A DNA stretch of 64,000 nucleotides, taken from contig JAHYIT010000009.1 of NCBI GenBank assembly GCA_019429205.1, positions 1 through 64,000 of the forward strand. The letters run 5' to 3'. Of the stretch, positions 17,554-26,170 are shown in pieces (positions within the stretch are counted from its first letter, which is position 1; every line of letters begins with the position of its first letter). The notes below the pieces were generated by a model. That model did not search any database, was not told the origin of the DNA, and saw nothing but the letters and a program-made list of their open reading frames with translations. The DNA is from Mariniphaga sp. Lineage in GTDB: Bacteria; Bacteroidota; Bacteroidia; Bacteroidales; Prolixibacteraceae. The translations under genes and the position numbers were made by a program.

Positions 17554-19254
17554 TTATTTTATCTTAAATGAAACTGTTCCCTCCGGAACCTCGTCACCTA
17601 TTGTTGAATAATTCTTCAGATTTACTCCGCCAGCGGGCATAATTTTGATGTTGTTTGAACCGGGCCCGTTAACCGTAATTGCATTTTTTGTCTCGAAGTT
17701 GTAAATCAAATTCTTTATTTCTACATTTTTTGAATTGTAAAACTCGATTCCTGTTTTGTTTTTGGTAATAAGTTCCACATTTTCAATTATTATATTATCA
17801 GCATCAACAATTGAAAAACCGTTTTCGGCTTCAAGCAGCATGTTGCTTATTTTAATATTTTCGAGGTTCATTTCCGGCAGTCCCTGAAGAAATACTGCGT
17901 GCTGAGCGCCTTTCAGCACCACATCGCTGATAAAAATATTTTTAAACTGAGGCGTTTCAAAGGTAACCGGCGCTTCCTGTGCCAAAGCATCCTGTCCACC
18001 TTCCGCAAGCATTTCGGAAACAGATTTTCCACCATAATACAGGTCGAACGAAATGGCCTGGGTGGGTATATTTGTCATCCGGATGTCGGAAATATAAATA
18101 TTTTCAACTACGCCACCCCGTCCCCTCACACTTTTAAAACGGAGGCCCACATCGGTTCCCATAAAGGTACAGCCGGAAACATGCATGTTGCGCACCCCGC
18201 CAGACATTTCGCTGCCTACGGTAACTCCGCCATGCCCATGGTAAACAATATTGTTGCGAATGACCAGATTTTCGCACGGAACACCGCGCCGTCGCCCATC
18301 CTCGTCTTTTCCGGATTTAATGCAAATTGCATCGTCGCCTACATCGAAATTGGAATTGTAAACCATCACATTTTTGCAGGATTCAATGTCAATTCCATCA
18401 CCGTTTTGTGAGTACCAGGGATTGCGAACGGTAATATTCCTTACGGTAAGGTCTTCAACCATAAGCGGATGAATGCACCATGCCGGTGAATTTTGAAAGG
18501 TCGGGCCGTCGAGCAGTACTTTTTTGCTGTTTTGGATGCTCACCATCACCGGGCGTAAAAAATCACGGATGGCTTCGTATTCTTCTTTGGTGGTTAGCCC
18601 GGTGGGAACGTTCATGTTGGCTGTTTCATGGGCAATTTTGAATTGTTCCGAAGGATACCATTCATTCTCCCGCTCATTTACAACACCTCCCGAAGCCACC
18701 AACTCTTTCCATTGATTGGCAGTAAGTTTACCTCTTTTTACAAAACGCCAGGCATCGCCCGAGCCATCCCAAACTCCATGTCCGGTAAAGGCAATATTTT
18801 CCAAACCTTTTCCGTAAATGGGCGAAATGCACCGCCAGGTATCCAGTCCTTCGAAACTGGTTTCAATAACCGGATAAAGATCTTTGTCGGTGGAAAAAAT
18901 AACCAGAGCACCAGGTTCTGTATAAAGTTCCAGGTTGCTTTTCAGAATAATAGGGCCCGTAAGCCATATTCCGGCAGGAATGACCACTTTTCCCCCACCT
19001 TTTTGTGAAACAGCTTCAATGGCATCTGCAAAGGCCTTACTGTTTAAAACCTGGCCCCCGCTAACTGCACCAAAATCTTTAATATTTACAGAATAATCGG
19101 GAATAACCGGCTCCTGAACACGGGGCATATCAAATTCCAGCCCTTCGTAAATATCAAAGTTTAATTGGCTTTTCGGCATCTGAGACTGGGCACAACCTTC
19201 TGCCATTAAAAAGATTACAAATAAAAATACTGCAACTGATTTTATATTCTTCAT
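17554..19254 (-). CDS. GH28 polygalacturonase, lipoprotein
   Basis: A 566-residue right-handed beta-helix hydrolase that cleaves alpha-1,4 galacturonosyl bonds. The N-terminus (MKNIKSVAVFLFVIFLMAEGCAQ) has a lipobox MAEGC. GH28 catalytic signatures are all present: NGDGIDIESCKN (about 283), VGDDAICIKSG (about 301), GHGGVTVGSEMSGG (about 332) and GLRFKSVRGRGG (about 360). Length is somewhat above the family core because of an N-terminal extension with IKDFGAVSGG. It lies 20 bp before the fusion gene and 37 bp after the lyase at 21751, inside the long operon. Whether it acts endo or exo cannot be read from sequence. Confidence 0.92.
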   Translation of the reverse strand: MKNIKSVAVFLFVIFLMAEGCAQSQMPKSQLNFDIYEGLEFDMPRVQEPVIPDYSVNIKDFGAVSGGQVLNSKAFADAIEAVSQKGGGKVVIPAGIWLTGPIILKSNLELYTEPGALVIFSTDKDLYPVIETSFEGLDTWRCISPIYGKGLENIAFTGHGVWDGSGDAWRFVKRGKLTANQWKELVASGGVVNERENEWYPSEQFKIAHETANMNVPTGLTTKEEYEAIRDFLRPVMVSIQNSKKVLLDGPTFQNSPAWCIHPLMVEDLTVRNITVRNPWYSQNGDGIDIESCKNVMVYNSNFDVGDDAICIKSGKDEDGRRRGVPCENLVIRNNIVYHGHGGVTVGSEMSGGVRNMHVSGCTFMGTDVGLRFKSVRGRGGVVENIYISDIRMTNIPTQAISFDLYYGGKSVSEMLAEGGQDALAQEAPVTFETPQFKNIFISDVVLKGAQHAVFLQGLPEMNLENIKISNMLLEAENGFSIVDADNIIIENVELITKNKTGIEFYNSKNVEIKNLIYNFETKNAITVNGPGSNNIKIMPAGGVNLKNYSTIGDEVPEGTVSFKIK

Positions 19255-19291
19255 TTATTCAAGTTTTGACTATTAAACATTCTGTCGAAAT

Positions 19292-21751
19292 TTAATGGAT
19301 AGCAATTTTTTTACTGAATCCATGCTGGTTTTCATCGATGATTCGAATCAGAATAATTCCTTTTTCTTTTATGTATAATTCTGCCTGATGTTCCCGAACA
19401 GGTTCAGATAAAATCAGGGAGCCGGTTACAGTAAATGCCTGCACCAGGTGAATCCTGCTTTGATGTTTGATTTCCAGTTTCCCGGTAAATGAGTTGAATA
19501 AAATTTCAGGTTCCGGTTCAGATGCAAAAAGCCTGAGGGTATTTGAAACCGGTCCTTCTTCCTGTTGGCTTGCCGTAATTTCCGCCACCAGGCTGTTGAT
19601 ATAAACTTCAATGTTGGGGTATTTTCCGTCAACGGTGGTTAATTGTGCATCATCGGGATTATACTTATTCAATCCGTTGGCATCTTCCCAAAAGTCGGGC
19701 ATTCCATCGTTATCCGAATCAAGCGGTGCTTCGGAAGAATAAAGTTCGGGCCAACCATCCACTGCTGCCTGTGTATCAATCAATCCGTTGGTACTTCCGT
19801 TTCCTCCGTCGGTAAAAGTTGCAGTTCCTGTGCTAACATCTTTAATAATACGGAAATCAACCTCATCCCGAAACAGACTTGCACCGGCCAGTTCAAGCAC
19901 TTTTTCATAACCAAATTCAGCAGAATGGGTGGTTACATCTCCCTTGTCAAATTCTGAATCGGAACGGATATCGTTAAGGGTGATACCATTTGGGAATGAA
20001 GAGTGCATATTCACACCCAGCCAGTTGTTGTTAGTATTTGCAGCACTTGCTGTTACATAGTTCCCGGTGATATAAAATGTTCCGTATGTACCGGCAGGCT
20101 GGTTGTTAGAGCCATCGTCGGCATAGGGTTGCAAAATCCGGCTTCTGTTTGATGACGTTGCAGGCCCGGCTTTATAATAGTTATTCACAATGTTGTATCG
20201 CCCCCCCTCTGCCGCATAGGCGCTGTTGCTGCCCCAGTTGTAAATAGTGTTGTTCCTGAAATCCACCAGTTCGTTATCTGCCTGGTTTGAATAACGGCTA
20301 CCGTTAAACCGCGGATTCCTGCTGTCGTGATGTGCAAGAAGATTATGGTGAAAAGATGCTTTTCTTCCACCCCATATTCCCGCATAGCCGTGCCTTCCCT
20401 TTTCATGAATGGAATTTCGGAGGCTTTCAGACAAAATACACCACTGCAGGGTGAAATTTTCATTATCGTAAAAAGATGCAACTTCATCGGTGGCCCAGCT
20501 CATGGAACAATGGTCAATTATAATATCTTTCTGGTTTCTACCCCAAATGGCGTCGTTTATCTGGTTGGTTTCATCTCCCATTCGGAAGCGGAGATAGCGT
20601 AAAATAACATTATCAGAATTTACATAAACCGTATAATCGCGAAGCGTAATTCCATCGCCCGGGGCTGTTTGTCCGGCAATGGTAACATCGCCCTGATTGA
20701 TATTCAGGTTACTTTTCAATTGAATGTTGCCCGAAACCTTAAACAGGATTATGCGCGGTCCGGCCTGGTTGATGGCATATCGTAAAGAACCTTCATTATT
20801 GTCGTCATTCAGGTTTGTAACGTAAATTACCCTTCCTCCGCGTCCGCCGGTAACATATTTTCCGTGTCCTTCAGCTCCGGGAAAAGCAGGAAGCTGCTCA
20901 GGTTCAGGCGTGTCTTCACCCACAATTAAAACCCCGGCACCTTCAAAAATGGCAACATCGGTGGAAACAGAGTATTGTCCGTCGGGAACAGGAGTACCAT
21001 TCAGTATAAACTCCTTTACTATTAAATTCGTTTGCAGAACAGCTTTTGCATCACCGGAAATATCCAAAGTCAGTGTTTCTGAAACGGCTGCCTGATGATT
21101 AAAAATGACTTTGTTATTATGGGCGACAGTAATTTTCCCATGGCCAAAAGCATTTTTGCTGTTTCCTTCGGCCAGCGAAATATATCCGGGTTCATCCGGG
21201 TACTTGATGCTGAGTGCTGCAAGGTTCCAGACTCCTGAAAAACCCGTATTATCTCCTGTGAGCAGCAATTTGCCTGTATTGGGAACTCCTTTTCCGTTGT
21301 TAATTACCATAATTGTATCGTTCCCTGAAACCGGCCCCGAAAGCGTTAATATACTTCCACCGGCATTATCACTTTCCATCAACAGGAGAATATTGCCATC
21401 AGCAGAAATCGGTGCATCAAGGGCCATACCAGTTCCTCCGGTGTTGTAGCGCATAAAAGTTCCTTCTTCCAAATATATTGTTCCGGTTGATTTATGATTT
21501 CCCCGAAGCCGGAGACTTCCTGCACCCCTTATTATGATTTCCGCCTCGAATATTGTTGAGGTGGTTTCCATTTCCACTTCGCAAATAACTGTGTCGCCAA
21601 CTACAGGCAGCCTCGAAGGGGTATAATTGGCCACGTTATCCCAATTGCCGTTGCTGGTGCGGCTGAATATCAATACTTCAGCCTGTGCAACGCCAACAAC
21701 CAAAAACAAGGTGATTAAAACCCCACTAACCCATCCATAAATTTTTTTCAT
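19292..21751 (-). CDS. Pectate lyase with N-terminal beta-rich module and T9SS tail
   Basis: An 819-residue enzyme. After a signal peptide ending near VAQAEV, a beta-rich module (about 28-285) opens with SNGNWDNVANYTPSRLP. A PL1-type lyase domain (about 293-640) has GRGGRVIYVTNLNDDNNEGSLR, IAGQTAPGDGITLRDY, IIDHCSMSWATDE and HHNLLAHHDSRNPRF. A DSDNDGMPDFWED calcium motif and a degenerate T9SS sorting tail follow. It cleaves demethylated homogalacturonan by calcium-dependent beta-elimination. It is collinear with residues 560 to the end of the fusion protein downstream, so the two genes come from a tandem duplication. It sits mid-operon, 28 bp from the preceding gene. Confidence 0.9.
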   Translation of the reverse strand: MKKIYGWVSGVLITLFLVVGVAQAEVLIFSRTSNGNWDNVANYTPSRLPVVGDTVICEVEMETTSTIFEAEIIIRGAGSLRLRGNHKSTGTIYLEEGTFMRYNTGGTGMALDAPISADGNILLLMESDNAGGSILTLSGPVSGNDTIMVINNGKGVPNTGKLLLTGDNTGFSGVWNLAALSIKYPDEPGYISLAEGNSKNAFGHGKITVAHNNKVIFNHQAAVSETLTLDISGDAKAVLQTNLIVKEFILNGTPVPDGQYSVSTDVAIFEGAGVLIVGEDTPEPEQLPAFPGAEGHGKYVTGGRGGRVIYVTNLNDDNNEGSLRYAINQAGPRIILFKVSGNIQLKSNLNINQGDVTIAGQTAPGDGITLRDYTVYVNSDNVILRYLRFRMGDETNQINDAIWGRNQKDIIIDHCSMSWATDEVASFYDNENFTLQWCILSESLRNSIHEKGRHGYAGIWGGRKASFHHNLLAHHDSRNPRFNGSRYSNQADNELVDFRNNTIYNWGSNSAYAAEGGRYNIVNNYYKAGPATSSNRSRILQPYADDGSNNQPAGTYGTFYITGNYVTASAANTNNNWLGVNMHSSFPNGITLNDIRSDSEFDKGDVTTHSAEFGYEKVLELAGASLFRDEVDFRIIKDVSTGTATFTDGGNGSTNGLIDTQAAVDGWPELYSSEAPLDSDNDGMPDFWEDANGLNKYNPDDAQLTTVDGKYPNIEVYINSLVAEITASQQEEGPVSNTLRLFASEPEPEILFNSFTGKLEIKHQSRIHLVQAFTVTGSLILSEPVREHQAELYIKEKGIILIRIIDENQHGFSKKIAIH

Positions 21752-21779
21752 GTTTTCTCCTTTGTCACAGTGTTTTCGT

Positions 21780-23177
21780 TTACTGTATTATATGCTCAAC
21801 CAGCGAATTCAGATAAACTTCGAGGTTGGTGTAATTTTTATCCAGTGTAAATGCATTGCCATCGGATGAATCATTGGGATTGAGTCCATTGGATGTTTCC
21901 CATTCATCAGGAATGCCGTCATTGTCAGTATCTTTTGGAGCAGATGCGCTATTTAGATTTGGCCATCCGCCTACATCATTCTGTGAATCGATAATGCCGC
22001 TTTTCCTGAATGGATCAGCCTCGGGATGATCTTGTTTGTATGTCCCGCCGGCATAAGTTGCATAACCGCTACGGGTCTCTTTAATTATCCTGGAATCGAC
22101 AGTATCTCTCCGTGGCAAAGTGGCTCCGGCATTTTCGAGTACTAATTGATAAGCTTCTTCTGCCGTTTGTTGATGGATGGGCATCGATGGCCAGGGTTTC
22201 TCAAGTTTAATTTTTTTGAAGGCGATCTTGGTTTGTACGCCTCCGTCCCAGTTATCCGCTGAGACCCGTGCATTACCTTCGACAACATTATCGGCTATGT
22301 ACCATTTCCCATAATCTGTTTCACTTCTATAGGAAGGATTAGCGATGCGGTAAGATACCTCACCTGGTCTTGTAGCCGGACCGGGTTTGTAATAGTTGGC
22401 TACAATATTAAATTCCGAAAAATTATACTTTTCGTTTCCAACTTGTTGTTTTTCACCACCATAACAACTGTTATATCCCCAATTATAAATGACGTTATTT
22501 CTGTAATCGGTAAAACCGGCGCCTGAGGCCATTCGCGGATTACGGCTGCTGTGATGGGCCAATAAGTTGTGGTGATAAGTGCTTTTATTTGAGCCCCAGA
22601 TACCGCCAAAACCATGATGACCTTTTTCATGATGTGAGTCATACAAACTTTCAGCAACTAAACACCATTGAACGGTAATACTGTCGCAATGGTAAATGGA
22701 CATACATTCATCAATGCTCCAACTGGCTGATACGTGATCCACTATGATATGCTTTGTGTACCGGCTGGAAACCGCATCATAATCCTTCCCCGATACATCC
22801 CCCGGTCTTACCCTGATATATCTTACAATTACCTGGTCGGCGCCGATATTCAGGGGATAGCCCTTGAGACAGATGCCATCGCCGGGAGCTGTCTGACCTG
22901 CAATGGTAATGTAAGGATTCCTAATGGTAATCGGACTTTCAAGCTCTATGTTTCCTGACACCCTGAAAACCACTGTTCTCGGCCCGGATGCATTGACTGC
23001 AGCACGGAGACTTCCCTGACCGTCATCGTTCAGGTTTGTGACTTCGTAAACTTTTCCGCCACGGCCTCCCACCGTATATTTTCCGTAACCTTCGGCAGTT
23101 GGGAAAGCCAATTGTTGGGCATTGATTCCAGTTCCAAAAAAAACAATGGAAAAAATTGAAATGAGAATTTTTTTCAT
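21780..23177 (-). CDS. Pectate lyase (PL1-type)
   Basis: A 465-residue lyase with signal peptide MKKILISIFSIVFFGTGINAQ. The catalytic beta-helix starts at once with YTVGGRGGKVYEVTNLNDDGQGSLR and has IAGQTAPGDGICLKGYP, IVDHVSASWSIDECMS and HHNLLAHHSSRNPRMASG; the Arg-Pro-Arg region is the expected active site. A DTDNDGIPDEWE calcium motif lies near the C-terminus, and the protein stops soon after (LNSLVEHIIQ) with no T9SS tail. It is therefore probably periplasmic, in contrast to its two larger paralogues. It lies 33 bp after the DUF1593 gene. Confidence 0.9.
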   Translation of the reverse strand: MKKILISIFSIVFFGTGINAQQLAFPTAEGYGKYTVGGRGGKVYEVTNLNDDGQGSLRAAVNASGPRTVVFRVSGNIELESPITIRNPYITIAGQTAPGDGICLKGYPLNIGADQVIVRYIRVRPGDVSGKDYDAVSSRYTKHIIVDHVSASWSIDECMSIYHCDSITVQWCLVAESLYDSHHEKGHHGFGGIWGSNKSTYHHNLLAHHSSRNPRMASGAGFTDYRNNVIYNWGYNSCYGGEKQQVGNEKYNFSEFNIVANYYKPGPATRPGEVSYRIANPSYRSETDYGKWYIADNVVEGNARVSADNWDGGVQTKIAFKKIKLEKPWPSMPIHQQTAEEAYQLVLENAGATLPRRDTVDSRIIKETRSGYATYAGGTYKQDHPEADPFRKSGIIDSQNDVGGWPNLNSASAPKDTDNDGIPDEWETSNGLNPNDSSDGNAFTLDKNYTNLEVYLNSLVEHIIQ

Positions 23178-23210
23178 AACATTTTACCTTTTAAAAGTTA
23201 AGTAACTATA

Positions 23211-24665
23211 TCATTTTATAACAGTTACAATTGTGCGCTGATAACGAGTCAACTGAGGACTTCCATTATCTTTTACTTCACAGATAATGTGAATTATTTC
23301 TCCAATAGAAGTATCTTCCGGCACTGTAAATAAAGCGTCTTGTTGATCGGCATTTTGTAAATCGATATTTCCTTTGTATGTTCCAGCTTCTAAGTATTGC
23401 CACCATTTGTAGCTCAGTTCATCTCCATCAGGATCAGAGGTTCCTTTGGCACTTAGTTGAATTGTGCTACCAGGTTTTGCCTTTTGTTCTGGTGCATTAG
23501 ACAGTTTAACAACAGGAGCATGGTTGGCGTCTTTGTAAGATTGTACGCACCAGTCGGCTCTGGCTGCAAAATCCTTTTGAATAGCATCGGTCCATCGCGC
23601 CAGAGGTTTGAAATATTCCCTCATCAGGGCCTGGTTCTCAGGATATTCCTTTCGCATATACAATCTACCCCAGGCAGACCCGGTGTACCATCTGCCTTCC
23701 GGATACTCGTAATCTGAAACAGGCACAGGATCGAGCCATGTATTGTCGCGAACCTTCACATAACGGCCGCCCCATCCACCCCAGTCCGGGTGTTCCATAT
23801 TACGCAATCCCGTAAGAATAGTATGTAAAAATGCTGGAGAATCACCCTCTGACCTGAAATCTCCATCATTAAAGTTTGTATCGCCCGCCAGTCCGTGGCT
23901 TCCGGGAACATGTGCCTTGTATAGCGAACACAACGCACCATGTCCTTCCAAGATATTTTTTTTCATCCAATCTGCCCTAAAATAGTCTTTTTTGCCCTCG
24001 GGTAAAATCTTATTCCATTGATAGGCAATGGCCCAGAATTGGTCAGATATAATCGTCTGAATATTATATTTGCCCCAGCTTGGCCTGATATAAGCCTGAT
24101 AGGTAGAATCCTGTTCCCAAATAAAGAAAAACCGTATCTTCTTTGCTACTTCTTCCATCTTCTCCGGATGCTCCTCCTCAATCGTTTTCAGCGCCCGGGC
24201 GATCGTATTGGTTCCGCCCCAGGCCTGTAGCCAAACCGGACGTTTATCCGTATCGTCCAGCAGGACATCAACAATAAGCAGAGAACCGGCCGTAACTTCC
24301 TCCATCTCCCCTTCTGCTTTTACATTTCCAAGAACCGTACGCTCACGCAGGTATTCCGGTTTGGGATAATTCGGATCGTGTTTGCTTAAATTTGGATAAA
24401 CCTGTGCATAAGCCTCCAGATATGGATCTGCCCAACCATCACCGGCCCAACGGTGCCCCTGCCAGTGGTACTGCGAACTCGAAGTAATAATGCCTTCAAC
24501 ATCCCATTCGTTGGTGTATAATAAAAACCTTACCAAAGAACATTCATCATCTATTTCCCCATCACTCGTAACAATTACACGTGGTTTTAATATGCTATTT
24601 TGAGCAAACATTTCACCTGCAAACATCAGAAAAAAGAGACTCATTAAAATGAAATAATTTTTCAT
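23211..24665 (-). CDS. DUF1593 nucleoside-hydrolase-like exported protein
   Basis: A 484-residue exported protein with a signal peptide ending near MFAGEMFAQN. The N-terminal two thirds match the DUF1593 class, with a nucleoside-hydrolase-like start RVIVTSDGEIDDECSLVRFL, in which the DGEIDDE acidic cluster resembles the metal/ribose site of nucleoside hydrolases. The last 90 residues form an Ig/cadherin-like beta-sandwich (PGSTIQLSAKGTSDPDGDELSYKWWQY). The substrate is unknown. It is embedded between two pectate lyases with gaps of 7 and 33 bp, so a role in pectin breakdown is inferred from context only. Confidence 0.8.
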   Translation of the reverse strand: MKNYFILMSLFFLMFAGEMFAQNSILKPRVIVTSDGEIDDECSLVRFLLYTNEWDVEGIITSSSQYHWQGHRWAGDGWADPYLEAYAQVYPNLSKHDPNYPKPEYLRERTVLGNVKAEGEMEEVTAGSLLIVDVLLDDTDKRPVWLQAWGGTNTIARALKTIEEEHPEKMEEVAKKIRFFFIWEQDSTYQAYIRPSWGKYNIQTIISDQFWAIAYQWNKILPEGKKDYFRADWMKKNILEGHGALCSLYKAHVPGSHGLAGDTNFNDGDFRSEGDSPAFLHTILTGLRNMEHPDWGGWGGRYVKVRDNTWLDPVPVSDYEYPEGRWYTGSAWGRLYMRKEYPENQALMREYFKPLARWTDAIQKDFAARADWCVQSYKDANHAPVVKLSNAPEQKAKPGSTIQLSAKGTSDPDGDELSYKWWQYLEAGTYKGNIDLQNADQQDALFTVPEDTSIGEIIHIICEVKDNGSPQLTRYQRTIVTVIK

Positions 24666-24672
24666 ACGTATA

Positions 24673-26046
24673 TTAATTTATGCCGTTGATATATTTTTCC
24701 AACATCGTGTATCCATCTTCTGCAACCTTATTTCTATCAGATGCATCGTTTGGGTTAAGACCGTTCTGCTTTTCCCAATCATCGGGCATGCCGTCATTGT
24801 CAATATCTTTTGGGGGTTGGGTGCTTTTGAGAACAGGCCAGCCCCCAACATCTTCGGGGGAATCAATGATTCCTTTTTTGCCGCCGGAAAATGTAGCGCC
24901 GAATTGTTCCTTTCCGGTAAGAGTTTCATCTATAATCCGTTTATCAACTATATCTCTTTGGAGTGAAGCACCTACCGAACGAAGAACACTTTTAAACGCA
25001 TCTTCTGCGGTTTCTGTTTTTATTTGTGCAAACGGAATCGGTTGGTTCAGTTTTGAAAAAGATTTCGTTTTTTCATTCACTCCCTTTCCCTGAATTCCTT
25101 TTCCCCAGTTATCTTTTGTAACTTCAGGATAGCCTTCCATAAAGTTACCTTCAATAAAAAATTTGCCTGGTCCCAACGTGTCCGTATTATGCTGCGGATT
25201 GAAAAAAGACTGGGTAAGATCGAGAATCCGGTATCTGACATTTTTATTGGTTGCCGGGCCGGGCTTGAAGTAATTGTTAACGATATTGTAATTTCCCTCT
25301 TCTCCACCGTAAATGCTGTTGTGGCCCCAGTTGTAAATCACATTGTTTCGGAAATCAACCTGTTCCGAATCCGGATTATTGTTATAGCGCGAACCGTGAA
25401 ATCTTGGATTCCGGCTGGTATGATCGCAAATCAGGTTATGATGGAACGTTGCATTTTTTCCGCCCCAGATTCCTCCGTAGCCATGATTTCCCTTGCTGTG
25501 CACAGACTGGTCCAAACTTTCGCTGACAATACACCACTGGAGGGTGAAATTTTCGGTTTCATAAAAGGAGGCTGCTTCATCGGTTCCCCAGCTAAAACTG
25601 CAGTGGTCGATAATAATATCTTTGATTCGAATGCCTGAAATGGCATCCAGTTCCTTTCCTGATTTATCGCCAGGGCGGACCCTGATGTAGCGAATGATAA
25701 TGTTATCAGCATCAATTCTGATTCCGAAGTTTTTCAAACAAATTCCGTCTCCGGGAGCCGTCTGTCCGGCAATGGTTAAATCGCCATTTATTATGTGGAT
25801 AGGCTTTTGCAATTCAATAGTACCTGACACCCTGAAAACAATAGTTCGAGAACCTTTTTCTTCAATTGCTGACCTAAAACTGCCTTCTCCTTTATCATTT
25901 AGGTTATCTACAAAAAGTACCTTCCCTTCGCGTCCACCTGTAGTAAACATACCTCCTCCCCCGGCTGCGGGAAAAGCAGGAACCTGTGAATTTGCTAAAT
26001 TCAGTACAAAAACAAAAAATATCAACAATAAAAAAAACTGTTTCAT
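24673..26046 (-). CDS. Pectate lyase (PL1-type)
   Basis: About 457 residues from the ATG at 26046, chosen because it opens a standard signal peptide (MKQFFLLLIFFVFVLNLANSQ). An upstream in-frame ATG at 26088 would add 14 unlikely residues. The lyase domain shows GREGKVLFVDNLNDKGEGSFR, IAGQTAPGDGICLKNFG, IIDHCSFSWGTDEAASFYE and HHNLICDHTSRNPRFHGS. The familiar GGRGG is GGREG here, a small variation. It ends with a DIDNDGMPDDWEKQNG calcium motif and no T9SS tail, so it is probably periplasmic. There is a 7-bp gap to the DUF1593 gene. Confidence 0.9.
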   Translation of the reverse strand: MKQFFLLLIFFVFVLNLANSQVPAFPAAGGGGMFTTGGREGKVLFVDNLNDKGEGSFRSAIEEKGSRTIVFRVSGTIELQKPIHIINGDLTIAGQTAPGDGICLKNFGIRIDADNIIIRYIRVRPGDKSGKELDAISGIRIKDIIIDHCSFSWGTDEAASFYETENFTLQWCIVSESLDQSVHSKGNHGYGGIWGGKNATFHHNLICDHTSRNPRFHGSRYNNNPDSEQVDFRNNVIYNWGHNSIYGGEEGNYNIVNNYFKPGPATNKNVRYRILDLTQSFFNPQHNTDTLGPGKFFIEGNFMEGYPEVTKDNWGKGIQGKGVNEKTKSFSKLNQPIPFAQIKTETAEDAFKSVLRSVGASLQRDIVDKRIIDETLTGKEQFGATFSGGKKGIIDSPEDVGGWPVLKSTQPPKDIDNDGMPDDWEKQNGLNPNDASDRNKVAEDGYTMLEKYINGIN

Positions 26047-26170
26047 TATAAAGGTTTTTGTTTTCAAGGAAATTCTGCAAATTTCCATGGCGGACTATGC
26101 AGAATTTCCTGTGATAAACAAACTAACTAAACTATGAATCAAAAAATCTACCCTTTTCAATTTTTTTAAA

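Noticed and set aside
23091-23106. TTGGGAAA word resembling the PUL operator
   Set aside because: Single copy inside the coding sequence of a pectate lyase (it encodes part of the mature start), with no second repeat at 19-20 bp.
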